DNA of 64,000 nucleotides from an uncultured Burkholderiales bacterium (GCA_937949525.1 CALEDT010000039.1:43764-107763), one strand, 5' to 3'; positions 1 to 7,609 are shown, counted from the stretch's first letter. Made by a program: numbers and translations. Notes: generated from the letters alone by a model not told the origin.

Positions 1-192
1 GGCATAGGCATCGCCCGCGCGCGGACACACCCGGTAACGATGGGGCATGCGGTTGGCGCGCAGGAAATCGATATCGCACCCGCCCACCTGCACGGCGACG
101 AAACCGAACAGGTCACTGCTCACCGCGTCGAACCACGCCTGTTCGCGCTGCAACGCATAGCGCCCCAAATCGCTGTCATACCAGCCGAGCAT
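1..192 (-). CDS. SAM-dependent methyltransferase (YafS-like), N-terminal fragment cut by window edge
   Basis: Reading leftward from an ATG at 190-192 gives 64 open codons to the window edge. The protein starts MLGWYDSDLGRYALQREQ and continues with DLFGFVAVQVGG. This W-Y-(D/x)-S-x-L-G-R-Y start and the DLFG..A.Q.G stretch are typical of the class I methyltransferase that commonly sits back to back with gloB in Gammaproteobacteria. The SAM-binding glycine motif begins around residue 30 and the rest of the domain lies outside. It is divergent from gloB with 86 bp between the starts. Family assignment is from N-terminal pattern and context only; the methyl acceptor is unknown. Confidence 0.7.
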   Translation of the reverse strand, partial: MLGWYDSDLGRYALQREQAWFDAVSSDLFGFVAVQVGGCDIDFLRANRMPHRYRVCPRAGDAYA

Positions 193-278
193 CGATGTCC
201 CAAGTCAAGGCGTACCGTTGCGGCCATGGACGCGATCGCGGCTACACTGCGCCCCGAGTCCACCCATTGCACGGCAAC

Positions 279-1043
279 ATGATCCAAGTCGAAGCCATTC
301 CCATCCTGCGCGACAACTACGTCTGGGCGATCCACGACGGCGACGGCGCCGTGCTGGTCGATCCGGGAGAGGCCGAGCCCATTCTATCGTGGCTGGATCA
401 CCGCCATATGCGTCTTGCGGCGATCCTGGTGACCCACCACCACGCCGACCACGTCGGCGGGATCGCCGCGCTGCTGCGTCACCGCGGCGCCACGATCCCG
501 GTGTACGGTCGCGCGCGCGGCGCCGTCGATGCGCGCGCGGTGAGCGAAGGCGAGCCACTGCGCCTGGAAGCGCCGGCCTTGGCCTTCACGGTGCTGGAGA
601 CGCCCGGTCACACGCGCGATCACGTGTGCTTCCTCGGCCACGGTCACCTGTTCTGCGGCGACACGCTGTTCTCCTGTGGCTGCGGCCGCCTGTTCGAGGG
701 CACACCGGCGCAGATGCACGCCTCGCTGATGCGTCTGGCGGCCCTGCCGGACGACACGCTGATCTGCTGCGCGCACGAATACACCCTCGCCAACATCGCC
801 TTCGCACTGGAGGCGGAGCCGGGCAACGGCGAGCTGCACGCCCGCCATACCGAGGCCCTGGCGGCGCGCAAGGCCGGACGGCCCACGCTGCCGGTGTCGT
901 TGGCGCGCGAACGCGCCACCAACCCGTTCCTGCGCTGCGACCGGCCGAAACTGGCCCGGTCGATCGCGCAGCACACCGGCCACACACCAGACCCCGGCGT
1001 GGCCACGTTCGCCGCGTTGCGCGCCTGGAAAGACACGTTCTGA
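279..1043 (+). CDS. gloB: Hydroxyacylglutathione hydrolase (glyoxalase II)
   Basis: 254-aa cytosolic metallo-beta-lactamase-fold enzyme that hydrolyses S-D-lactoylglutathione to D-lactate and glutathione, the second step of methylglyoxal detoxification. The metal-binding motif THHHADH is at residues 52-58. Further ligands are expected in the TPGHTRDH and FCGDTLFSCGCGR stretches, and the C-terminal NPFLRC...FAALRAWKD block is the GloB-specific HAGH_C region. I chose the ATG at 279 (MIQVEAIPILRDNYVW) rather than the in-frame ATG at 195, because homologues start at this point and the 28 extra residues are unrelated. Length matches the family (about 250-260 aa). It is followed by a terminator and a repeat element that separate it from the convergent tRNA operon. 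Confidence 0.96.
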   Translation: MIQVEAIPILRDNYVWAIHDGDGAVLVDPGEAEPILSWLDHRHMRLAAILVTHHHADHVGGIAALLRHRGATIPVYGRARGAVDARAVSEGEPLRLEAPALAFTVLETPGHTRDHVCFLGHGHLFCGDTLFSCGCGRLFEGTPAQMHASLMRLAALPDDTLICCAHEYTLANIAFALEAEPGNGELHARHTEALAARKAGRPTLPVSLARERATNPFLRCDRPKLARSIAQHTGHTPDPGVATFAALRAWKDTF

Positions 1044-1090
1044 GCACGAACGGCCTCACGCTGGCCAGCCGACTGCCGGATTCAGGCCGA

Positions 1091-1121
1091 AAAGCAAAAA
1101 GGCCACCGCAACGGATGGCCT
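1091..1121 (-). terminator. Rho-independent terminator of the tRNA-Pro-Arg-His operon
   Basis: On the minus strand the stem AGGCCA...TGGCCT (plus strand 1116-1121 with 1100-1105) can be extended by CCG/CGG with a one-base bulge. It is followed by TTTTTGCTTT (1099-1090). It faces the leftward tRNA operon; no comparable T-tract follows on the gloB side. The repeat element at 1133-1376 lies wholly between tRNA-His and this terminator. Confidence 0.65.
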
Positions 1122-1132
1122 GAGTGCCTGGC

Positions 1133-1376
1133 TTGAACCTGAAAACCGCGGTTGACCGCTGCCTGGCCCTTGTGAGGCCACCATGGACGAGGGGTTTTCG
1201 CCTTCGTTCGAGGTCACCCGCCGGGTGAGCCCGCTACGCACCCGATTGCGCGCCTGCCGGGCCGCCTGGCGGCGTTGCTCCTCCTTGCAGGGAACGACCC
1301 TGCGCGTCGTCGCGCCTTGCCAGACAACCCGGCAGATCCACACTCGGGCGCGTTCAACCGCGGTTTTCAGGTTGAA
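1133..1376. repeat. MITE-like repeat, long copy (244 bp) with 23-bp terminal inverted repeats
   Basis: The ends 1133-1155 and 1354-1376 are inverted repeats matching at 22 of 23 positions (core AACCTGAAAACCGCGGTTGA). The first 71 bp inside (1136-1206) match 31437-31507 on the opposite strand with about nine mismatches, and 1341-1376 matches the other end of that copy. The long copy carries about 134 bp (1207-1340) that the short copy lacks. There is no credible coding content and no obvious target-site duplication. It ends 4 bp from the 3' CCA of tRNA-His. No transposase is present, so any mobility would be in trans. Confidence 0.8.
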
Positions 1377-1380
1377 ATGT

Positions 1381-1457
1381 TGGGGCGATGGAAGGGAATC
1401 GAACCCTCGACACCTGGAGCCACAATCCAGTGCTCTACCAACTGAGCTACCACCGCC
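1381..1457 (-). tRNA. tRNA-His (GTG)
   Basis: Full cloverleaf on the minus strand. The acceptor stem GCGGTGG pairs with CCATCGC, and the extra 5' G (G-1) opposite C73 is diagnostic of tRNA-His. Anticodon GTG is in the loop of ACTGGATTGTGGCTCCAG, the T loop is GGTTCGATTCC, and CCA is encoded. Last gene of the Pro-Arg-His tRNA operon. Confidence 0.95.
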
Positions 1458-1466
1458 GTTGAAATC

Positions 1467-1543
1467 TGGCCTGCCCGACAGGGATCGAACCTGTAACCCC
1501 CAGCTTAGAAGGCTGGTGCTCTATCCGATTGAGCTACGGGCAG
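1467..1543 (-). tRNA. tRNA-Arg (TCT)
   Basis: Minus-strand cloverleaf with acceptor stem CTGCCCG/CGGGCAG, D arm TAGCTCAATCGGATAGAGC, anticodon TCT in CCAGCCTTCTAAGCTGG, T arm with GGTTCGATCC, and an encoded CCA. Reads the rare AGA/AGG codons. Nine bases separate it from tRNA-His. Confidence 0.95.
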
Positions 1544-1589
1544 ATGTCCCCGCGGGCAATCGAAGCGTGTCTTGCAGCCGGTAACGTCG

Positions 1590-1666
<77 letters not shown>

Positions 1667-1676
1667 AAGGCGCGGA

Positions 1677-1705
1677 AATATACCCGCGCGCCGGGGAAAA
1701 AGCAA
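1677..1705 (-). promoter_or_regulatory. Sigma-70-type promoter of the tRNA operon
   Basis: On the minus strand TTGCTT (1705-1700), a 17-bp spacer and TATATT (1682-1677) are followed by a short GC-rich stretch before tRNA-Pro at 1666. The spacing, and a GC discriminator next to a stable RNA, fit a growth-rate/stringently controlled tRNA promoter. This is a pattern match only. Confidence 0.55.
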
Positions 1706-1755
1706 CGAAACGACGCTAGAATACGGCCCTTCGACATTCCCCCGAACCGCCTGCC

Positions 1756-2625
1756 ATGCCCGCCCGGATCCTCGATGGAAAGGCGCTCGCCGCCAGTCTG
1801 ATCGACGCGTTGCAGCGCGACATCGAGGCGTTGCGCGGGCGCGGCGAACGTCCGCCCGGCCTGGCGGTGATCCTGCTGGGCAACGACCCGGCCTCGGCCG
1901 TGTACGTGCGCAACAAGCGCCTGGCCTGTGAACGCGCCGGCGTCGAGTCGTTCGCCCATGACCTGCCGGCCGATACGGCCGAAGCCGATCTGCTGACGCT
2001 GATCGACCGGCTGAACGACGATGAGGGCGTCGATGGCATCCTGGTGCAGGCGCCGCTGCCGGCGCACATCGACGCCGATCGGGTGATCGAACGCATCCGC
2101 GCCGACAAGGACGTGGACGGCTTCCATCCGTGCAACATCGGCCGGCTGGCCGTGCGCAAGCCGGGACTGCGGCCATGCACGCCGCATGGCGTCATGCACC
2201 TGCTGGCCACCAGCGGCGTGGACCTGCGCGGCCTCGATGCCGTGGTGATCGGCGCGTCCAACCACGTCGGCCGCCCCATGGCGCTGGAACTGCTGTTGGC
2301 CGGCTGCACCGTCACCGTATGCCATTCCGCCACGCGCGATCTGCCCGCGCAGGTGGCGCGGGCCGATGTGGTGGTGGCGGCGGTGGGAAGGCCGGAGATG
2401 GTGCGCGGCGATTGGATCAAGCCCGGCGCCATCGTCGTCGACATCGGCATCAACCGCCTGGCCGACGGCCGGCTGGTGGGCGACGTGGAATTTGCCGCGG
2501 CGTGTGAACGCGCGGCCTGGATCACGCCGGTGCCCGGCGGCGTCGGTCCGATGACGGTGGCCACACTGCTGCGCAACACGCTGCAGGCGATGGCCTCCCG
2601 CGCTCGGCCGGGCCTTGCCGCCTGA
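1756..2625 (+). CDS. folD: Bifunctional methylenetetrahydrofolate dehydrogenase / methenyltetrahydrofolate cyclohydrolase
   Basis: 289-aa cytosolic enzyme interconverting 5,10-methylene-, 5,10-methenyl- and 10-formyl-THF with NADP, supplying one-carbon units for purine and formyl-Met-tRNA synthesis. The signature [13 protein letters not shown] includes the catalytic Tyr50 and Lys54. The substrate-binding block [12 protein letters not shown] follows, the Rossmann part has [13 protein letters not shown], and the C-terminal signature PGGVGPMT is at 260-267. Length is normal. It stands alone on the plus strand between the divergent tRNA operon and the convergent rlmB; TAGAAT at 1717-1722 may be its -10 element. 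Confidence 0.97.
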   Translation: MPARILDGKALAASLIDALQRDIEALRGRGERPPGLAVILLGNDPASAVYVRNKRLACERAGVESFAHDLPADTAEADLLTLIDRLNDDEGVDGILVQAPLPAHIDADRVIERIRADKDVDGFHPCNIGRLAVRKPGLRPCTPHGVMHLLATSGVDLRGLDAVVIGASNHVGRPMALELLLAGCTVTVCHSATRDLPAQVARADVVVAAVGRPEMVRGDWIKPGAIVVDIGINRLADGRLVGDVEFAAACERAAWITPVPGGVGPMTVATLLRNTLQAMASRARPGLAA

Positions 2626-2649
2626 AGCGCGGTCCGCCAGCGGCGCCGG

Positions 2650-3414
2650 TCAGGGCCGCGCCGCCGACGGCACGGCGAGGCCGGCGACGCGCTGACGCCG
2701 CGCTTCGTACAGACACACGCCGGTGGCCACCGACACGTTCAGGCTCTCCACCTGGCCGTACATCGGGATGCGTGCCAGCAGGTCGCAATGTTCGCGCGTC
2801 AGCCGGCGCAGGCCGGCGCCTTCGGCGCCCAGCACCAGCGCCACGGGCACGGTCAGATCGACGTCCATGATGGTGGCCTGCGCCTCGTCGTCCGCACCCA
2901 CCACCAGCAGCTCGCGCGCCTTCAGCTCGCGCAGGCTGCGCGCCAGATTGGTGACGGTGAGGTAAGGCACCGCGTCGGCGGCGCCGCTGGCCGCCTTGAT
3001 CGCCACCGCGCCCAGGCCAGCGGCGCGATCCTTGGGCGCCAGCACCGCGTGCGCGCCGAACGCGTCGGCGCTGCGCAGGCAGGCGCCCAGATTGTGCGGG
3101 TCGGTGATGCCGTCGAGCACCAGCAGCAGCGGCGGCTCGCTCAAGTCATCCAGCACCTCGTCGAGGTCGCGCGCCAGCACGATGGGATCGGCCAGCGCCG
3201 CGACACCCTGCGACTTGCCGCGCGCCATCTCCTCCACGCGCGCGCCCTCGGTCAGCACCAGGCGCACGCCGGCCGACTCGGCGAGCCGGATCAGGTCACG
3301 CGCGCGTTTGTCGCGCCGGTTCTGGTCCAGGTAAATCACCTGCACGCTGTCCGGGTGATGGCGCAGCCGCGCGGTGATGGCGTGAAAGCCATGGATGATC
3401 TGGCGCTGACTCAT
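2650..3414 (-). CDS. rlmB: 23S rRNA (guanosine-2'-O-)-methyltransferase, SpoU family
   Basis: 254-aa SPOUT methyltransferase predicted to 2'-O-methylate G2251 in the P loop of 23S rRNA. The N-terminal RNA-binding part (IIHGFHAITARLRHHPDSV) is followed by the trefoil-knot catalytic motifs: NLGACLRSADAFG, LVLGAEGAGLRRLTRE, and IPMYGQVESLNVSVATGV near the C terminus. Its ATG (3412-3414) overlaps the rnr stop by 4 nt (ATGA), so the two are translationally coupled; rnr-rlmB is a classic gammaproteobacterial pair. The open frame extends further upstream, but that part only shadows the 3' end of rnr. Confidence 0.96.
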   Translation of the reverse strand: MSQRQIIHGFHAITARLRHHPDSVQVIYLDQNRRDKRARDLIRLAESAGVRLVLTEGARVEEMARGKSQGVAALADPIVLARDLDEVLDDLSEPPLLLVLDGITDPHNLGACLRSADAFGAHAVLAPKDRAAGLGAVAIKAASGAADAVPYLTVTNLARSLRELKARELLVVGADDEAQATIMDVDLTVPVALVLGAEGAGLRRLTREHCDLLARIPMYGQVESLNVSVATGVCLYEARRQRVAGLAVPSAARP

Positions 3415-5762
3415 CGATGCCGGCCCTTGCCCGCCGCCGGCCGCTTGGCATCCGCCTGCCGGCCCTGACGCTTTTCCCGCACCGGCTCGGCCTGCTCGGG
3501 CAAAGGCGCGTCGGCACGCCCGGCCGCGTCCACCAGGGCAAAGTCGATGCGCGAGGTCTCGATGTCCACCCGCACCACGCGGATACGCACCTTGTCGCCC
3601 AGGCGGAAACGCCGGCCGGTGCGCTCGCCCAGCATCTGGTGGCGGGCGGCATCGAAGTGGTAATAGTCCTGACCGAGTTCGGTGACGTGCACCAGCCCCT
3701 CGACGAACACTTCGTTGATCGCGACGAACACGCCGAAACTGACCACCGCGGAAATGACGCCGTCGAATTCCTCGTTGATCTTGTCCTGCATGTAGTAGCA
3801 CTTGAGCCAGGCGACCACGTCGCGCGTGGCCTCGTCGGCGCGGCGTTCGGTCATGGAGCAGTGCAGGCCGATCTGCGCCCAGTCCCCCGGATCGTAGGTC
3901 TGGTCATGCAGACAGGCCTTGATCGCGCGGTGCACCAGCAGATCCGGATAACGCCGGATGGGCGAGGTGAAATGGGTATAGGCTTCGTAGGCCAGACCGA
4001 AATGGCCGACGTTTTCCGGGCTATAGATGGCCTGGCGCAGCGAGCGCAGCAGTACGGTCTGCAACAACTGTTCGTCCGGACGGCCCTTGATGCGCGCCAG
4101 CAGCTCCGCATAGTCCTTGGCATGCGGCTCGTCGCCGCCGGTCAGGAACAGGCCGAACTCGCCCAGGAATTCGTGCAGCGCCTTCAGCCTGTCCGGCGTC
4201 GGCCCTTCGTGCACGCGGTACAGCGCGGCGTGCTTGCGCTTCTGCAGGAACTCGGACGCGCACACGTTGGCCGCCAGCATGCATTCCTCGATCAGCCGAT
4301 GGGCATCGTTGCGCGCCGCCGGCACGATGCGCTCGATCTTGTCGTGCTCGTCGAACAGCATGCGGGTTTCCAGCGTCTCGAAATCGATGGCGCCGCGCTT
4401 GCCGCGCGCCTTCAGCAGCACCTTGAACAAGCGATGCAGATCCTGCAACTGTGGCAGTACCCAGGCCATGTCCGCGGGCGGCTGCGCACTGGACAGCCAG
4501 TCCCACACCTGGTTGTAGGTCAGGCGCGCCTTGGAGTGCATCACCGCCGGATAGAAACGGTACTTGCGGATGTTGCCCAGGCTGGAGATTTCCATCTCGC
4601 ACACCATGCACAGGCGATCGACCCCGGGATTGAGCGAACACAGACCGTTGGACAGTTCCTCCGGCAGCATGGGGATCACGCGGCGCGGGAAATACACCGA
4701 ATTGCCGCGCGCGTAGGCTTCCTGGTCCAACGCCGTGCCCGGCCGTACGTAGTGCGACACGTCGGCGATGGCCACCCAAAGGCGGAAACCCCGCCCCTCG
4801 GGCCGGCAATACACGGCGTCGTCGAAATCGCGCGCATCCTCGCCGTCGATGGTCACCAGCGGCAGTTCGCGCAGATCCTCGCGCGTGGCGTCCAGATCCT
4901 TGCGCGTCACGCCCTTTGGCAGCTTCTTCGCCTGGGCCTGCACCTGCGCGGGAAACTCGTGCGGCAGATCATGCTTGCGCAGCGCGATCTCGATCTCCAT
5001 GCCGGGATCGGCATAGTTGCCCATCACCTTGATCACCCGGCCCACCGGCGGCGTGTGCCGGGTCGGCTGCGCCACGATCTCCAGCATCACCACCTGGCCG
5101 CTGGACGCGCCCATGTCGTCGTGCGCCGGCACCAGAAAGTCCTGACTGATGCGCTTGTTCTCGGCCACCACCCACTGGTAACCGTGCTCGCGGTACAGAC
5201 GGCCGACCAGCGTCGAATTGACCCGCTCCAGCACCTCGACGATCTTGCCTTCCTTGCGCCCGCGCCGGTCGACGCCATGCTCGCGCACCATGACGCGGTC
5301 GCCATGCAGCACGCCGCGCATCTCCTTCTCGGGCAGGAACATGTCGCCAGAGCCGTCATCCGGGATGAAGAAACCGAAACCGTCGTGGTGGCCTTCCACC
5401 CGCCCGGCCTTGACGTCGATCTTCTCCGGCAGGCACAACGCGCCGCGCCGGTTGATGACCAGTTGCGCATCGCGCTGCATGGCGCGCAGACGCGCGTTGA
5501 AGGCTTCGGTTTCCTCCGCCTCGATACCCAGGCGCGCGGCGAACTCATCGACGTCCACCGGCCCGCCGGCCTCGCTCACCAGTTGCAGGATGAACTCGCG
5601 GCTGGGCAGACCCTGGCCGTACTTGGCGCGTTCGCGTTCGAGGTGGGGGTCCTGCCAGCGCAGCGCCTTCTGGCCGCGGCGCGCGGCTTTCGTGGGGGTA
5701 GCCTGGCTGCTGGTCCGAACAGCGGGGTCTTGGTCTTTTTTGGCTGATTTTCTCGTTGACAT
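3411..5762 (-). CDS. rnr: Ribonuclease R (3'-5' exoribonuclease)
   Basis: 783-aa RNase II-family exoribonuclease that degrades structured mRNA and rRNA and takes part in trans-translation quality control. In order: a basic N-terminal extension, a winged-helix domain (about 50-115, PSREFILQLV), two cold-shock domains, the RNB catalytic domain with metal-binding IDGEDARDFDDAV (305-317), a C-terminal S1 domain (about 667-747), and a Lys/Arg-rich tail to 783. Length is close to the E. coli enzyme (about 813). The start codon is unusual in overlapping the -35 box of the divergent tRNA-Leu promoter. No strong Shine-Dalgarno is visible upstream. Confidence 0.97.
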   Translation of the reverse strand: MSTRKSAKKDQDPAVRTSSQATPTKAARRGQKALRWQDPHLERERAKYGQGLPSREFILQLVSEAGGPVDVDEFAARLGIEAEETEAFNARLRAMQRDAQLVINRRGALCLPEKIDVKAGRVEGHHDGFGFFIPDDGSGDMFLPEKEMRGVLHGDRVMVREHGVDRRGRKEGKIVEVLERVNSTLVGRLYREHGYQWVVAENKRISQDFLVPAHDDMGASSGQVVMLEIVAQPTRHTPPVGRVIKVMGNYADPGMEIEIALRKHDLPHEFPAQVQAQAKKLPKGVTRKDLDATREDLRELPLVTIDGEDARDFDDAVYCRPEGRGFRLWVAIADVSHYVRPGTALDQEAYARGNSVYFPRRVIPMLPEELSNGLCSLNPGVDRLCMVCEMEISSLGNIRKYRFYPAVMHSKARLTYNQVWDWLSSAQPPADMAWVLPQLQDLHRLFKVLLKARGKRGAIDFETLETRMLFDEHDKIERIVPAARNDAHRLIEECMLAANVCASEFLQKRKHAALYRVHEGPTPDRLKALHEFLGEFGLFLTGGDEPHAKDYAELLARIKGRPDEQLLQTVLLRSLRQAIYSPENVGHFGLAYEAYTHFTSPIRRYPDLLVHRAIKACLHDQTYDPGDWAQIGLHCSMTERRADEATRDVVAWLKCYYMQDKINEEFDGVISAVVSFGVFVAINEVFVEGLVHVTELGQDYYHFDAARHQMLGERTGRRFRLGDKVRIRVVRVDIETSRIDFALVDAAGRADAPLPEQAEPVREKRQGRQADAKRPAAGKGRHR

Positions 5763-5785
5763 GAAATCGGGATGATCGTTAAGAT
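5756..5785 (+). promoter_or_regulatory. Strong sigma-70 promoter for tRNA-Leu, overlapping the rnr start codon
   Basis: TTGACA (5756-5761), an 18-bp spacer and TAAGAT (5780-5785) are followed by the G/C-rich discriminator GCGCGCC and then the tRNA at 5799. The -35 hexamer overlaps the divergent rnr initiation codon (5760-5762). The layout is that of a stringently controlled stable-RNA promoter. Confidence 0.7.
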
Positions 5786-5798
5786 GCGCGCCTTCTTG

Positions 5799-5885
5799 GC
5801 CCAGGTGGCGGAATTGGTAGACGCACTAGGTTCAGGTCCTAGCGCTCGCAAGGGCGTGGAGGTTCGAGTCCTCTCCTGGGCACCA
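5799..5885 (+). tRNA. tRNA-Leu (CAG)
   Basis: 87-nt class II tRNA. Acceptor stem GCCCAGG/CCTGGGC, the leucine-type D arm TGGCGGAATTGGTAGACGC, anticodon CAG in ACTAGGTTCAGGTCCTAG, a long variable arm (CGCTCGCAAGGGCG), T arm GGTTCGAGTCC, and an encoded ACCA end. It is directly followed by a perfect terminator. Confidence 0.97.
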
Positions 5886-5893
5886 AGTCAACG

Positions 5894-5920
5894 AAAAAGC
5901 CGGCTCATCGCCGGCTTTTT
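5894..5920. terminator. Bidirectional rho-independent terminator
   Basis: Perfect 11-bp stem AAAAAGCCGGC (5894-5904) / GCCGGCTTTTT (5910-5920) with a 5-nt loop. It ends in U-runs on both strands, so it can terminate tRNA-Leu rightward and the hsp20 operon leftward. Confidence 0.9.
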
Positions 5921-6034
5921 GCATTTCTGGGCGCCCCCCGGCGCGCCCGCTCGGGTCACGCCCGACGCCGGAAGCTTGGCATGGTAACACGCCCCGGGTG
6001 CGACGGGCTGCGGCGTGTGTACGTCAGGCCGGAC

Positions 6035-6541
6035 TCACTCCACCGTGATGGTGGTTGCCTTCGGCTTGCCGGGTGCGGCTTTCGGCAGTTCGACGCGCAA
6101 CACGCCGTTGCGGTAGGCGGCCTTGGCCTGGTCGGCCAGCACCGGCACCGGCAACGGCACCACGCGGCGGAAGCTGCCGTAGGCGCATTGCATGACGCGC
6201 CAGCGACCCTCGGTGCTCTCACGCTCGAAGCGCTTCTCGCCGCTGATCACCAGGTTGTCGTCGACCACCTCGATGGCCAAGTCCTCCTTCTCCATGCCGG
6301 GAACCTCGACGCGCACCACCAGCCGGCTGTCGTCCTCGAACAGGTCGCCGCCCAGCATGGCCCAGCCGCGGCTGGGCAGGTAGAAGTCGTCGTCGATCTC
6401 GGCCGGTGCCGGCAGGTTGGAGTTCTCCCCGGGCTTGAAGCGGGTCAGCGCGCCGGCGGCGGAGCGGGTGAGATGGTGCCAGCCCTCGGACAGGTTGTCC
6501 CAAAACGAGCTGATTTCCTGTTTCAACGCATTCAGATTCAT
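6035..6541 (-). CDS. Small heat-shock protein, Hsp20/alpha-crystallin family (third gene of operon)
   Basis: 168-aa cytosolic ATP-independent holdase chaperone. A longer N-terminal arm (1-60, beginning MNLNALKQEISSFWDNLSEG) precedes the alpha-crystallin domain (about 62-160), which shows LVVRVEVPGMEKEDLAIEV and the conserved NGVLRVELPK strand. The C terminus ATTITVE gives an I-x-V type oligomerisation motif. A strong AGGAGG lies 5 nt before the ATG. It is the most divergent of the three tandem hsp20 genes and lies 84 bp behind the middle one. Substrate specificity cannot be read from sequence. Confidence 0.92.
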   Translation of the reverse strand: MNLNALKQEISSFWDNLSEGWHHLTRSAAGALTRFKPGENSNLPAPAEIDDDFYLPSRGWAMLGGDLFEDDSRLVVRVEVPGMEKEDLAIEVVDDNLVISGEKRFERESTEGRWRVMQCAYGSFRRVVPLPVPVLADQAKAAYRNGVLRVELPKAAPGKPKATTITVE

Positions 6542-6625
6542 GTGTACCTCCTGGCGTACATTCGGCGTCGCCCGCCGCGCGTGAACGCGACAGGACGATC
6601 GCCTCGGGCGGGTTTCACCGCGGGA

Positions 6626-6997
6626 TCACAGCACCTTGATCTCGACCCGACGCGGCTGCGCGTGCTCGGCCTTGGGGATGCGCAGCTTCAGCACCCCGTG
6701 CGCGAACTCGGCGGCGACCTTGTCGGCATCCAGCTCCTTGGACAGCGTGAACACGCGGCGGTAGCGCGGCAGGCTGATCTCGGCATGGCTGGCCTCCATG
6801 CCCTCGGGCATGTCGAGCGTGACCTCGCCTTCGATGGTCAGGGTATCGGCCTCCACCTGCAGGTTCAAACGGTCCTTGGGCACGCCGGGCAGATCGGCAT
6901 ACAGCGTGATGCCGGCGGCATCCTCGAATACGTCCACCGGCGGCAGCAACGCGGCTTCGTGACGTGGCGTTTCGGTCTTGCGGGCGGTATCGGTCAT
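6626..6997 (-). CDS. Small heat-shock protein, Hsp20 family (second gene of operon)
   Basis: 123-aa chaperone with a very short N-terminal arm and an alpha-crystallin domain (about 20-110: VDVFEDAAGITLYADLPGV, HGVLKLRIPKAE), ending RVEIKVL with the I-x-V motif. An in-frame GTG at 7015 would add six residues, but the AGGAGG at 7005-7010 lies inside that extension, 7 nt before the ATG at 6997, which fixes the start. The Shine-Dalgarno overlaps the region of the previous gene's stop (7012-7014), showing co-transcription. Short-arm class A-type Hsp20s often co-assemble with longer partners; that is family knowledge, not shown here. Confidence 0.93.
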   Translation of the reverse strand: MTDTARKTETPRHEAALLPPVDVFEDAAGITLYADLPGVPKDRLNLQVEADTLTIEGEVTLDMPEGMEASHAEISLPRYRRVFTLSKELDADKVAAEFAHGVLKLRIPKAEHAQPRRVEIKVL

Positions 6998-7011
6998 GGC
7001 CTGTCCTCCTT

Positions 7012-7452
7012 TCACTGGATGCTGATGCGGCGCGGTTGCGCGGCCTGTTTGCGCTGGATGCTGATGTGCAGCACGCCGTCGCGGTAACGCGCCTCGACGG
7101 CATTGGCGTCGATATCGTCCGGCAACGTGACCACGCGGCGGAAGCGCCCGGCGAAACGTTCGTCGATGTGCACCGCAGCCTTGGCGTCCTGCGCGGGCTG
7201 CTCCACCTTGCGCTCACCGGCGATGGTGAGCACGCCCTTCTCGATCTGTACTTCGATGGCGGACGGGTCCACGCCGGGCGCGAACGCATAGATTTCCACC
7301 GAGCGCGGCGTGCCGCCGACGTTCATGGCCGGGAAACCGCCGCGCGCGGCGCCGCGGATGCTGGGGGTGATGTCGAACGCCTCGCGCATCTCGCGCTGCA
7401 GGCGATCCAGTTCCGCGAACACGTCGCGGGGGAACGGGGTGCGATAGATCAT
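7012..7452 (-). CDS. Small heat-shock protein, Hsp20/IbpA-like (first gene of operon)
   Basis: 146-aa Hsp20 holdase. The N-terminal arm (1-40, [19 protein letters not shown]) is followed by an alpha-crystallin domain (about 45-138; [19 protein letters not shown] and the signature [12 protein letters not shown]), ending in QPRRISIQ with I-x-I. GGAG lies 6 nt before the ATG. As first gene of the three-gene operon it carries the 5' UTR and a sigma-32-like promoter (7503-7532), which implies induction by heat or proteotoxic stress. Confidence 0.94.
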   Translation of the reverse strand: MIYRTPFPRDVFAELDRLQREMREAFDITPSIRGAARGGFPAMNVGGTPRSVEIYAFAPGVDPSAIEVQIEKGVLTIAGERKVEQPAQDAKAAVHIDERFAGRFRRVVTLPDDIDANAVEARYRDGVLHISIQRKQAAQPRRISIQ

Positions 7453-7502
7453 GTTCGTCTCCTTGTGCTTGGGTCGGTGGCCCCTGGCGGGCCGGTGTCG
7501 GT

Positions 7503-7532
7503 TAACTGAGGATAGGCGCCGGCGATTTCAAG
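7503..7532 (-). promoter_or_regulatory. Candidate sigma-32 (heat-shock) promoter of the hsp20 operon
   Basis: On the minus strand CTTGAAA (7532-7526), a 14-bp spacer and CCTCAGTTA (7511-7503) match the E. coli sigma-32 consensus CTTGAAA-N13-15-CCCCATnTA at 7/7 and most -10 positions. The predicted start is about 45 nt before the first hsp20 ATG. Confidence 0.55.
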
Positions 7533-7534
7533 TT

Positions 7535-7564
7535 CTTGACGCCGGCGCCGCCGGCCCTCATTTG
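7535..7564 (+). promoter_or_regulatory. Candidate sigma-32 promoter of cbpA-cbpM, back to back with the hsp20 promoter
   Basis: CTTGACG (7535-7541), a 14-bp spacer and CCTCATTTG (7556-7564) resemble sigma-32 elements, with the same spacer and almost the same -10 as the opposing promoter. The two -35 elements are separated by only 2 bp (7533-7534). Confidence 0.45.
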
Positions 7565-7609
7565 ACTAAGATAGACAAACCGTTCGCCCGCAGGGGCATG
7601 GGAGCGTGC

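Noticed and set aside
1183..1584. 133-codon open frame starting inside the long repeat and running through two tRNA genes
   Set aside because: It translates tRNA-His and tRNA-Arg sequence and part of a repeat element; not a gene.
3417..5747. 776-codon open frame on the plus strand opposite rnr
   Set aside because: It is the antisense shadow of a GC-rich gene: no ribosome-binding site, His/Gln/Arg-rich low-complexity translation and no family motifs, whereas the minus strand encodes a complete RNase R.
7536..7572. Sigma-70 promoter TTGACG...TAAGAT for cbpA
   Set aside because: The hexamers are 25 bp apart, too far for sigma-70; the sigma-32-like reading has correct spacing.
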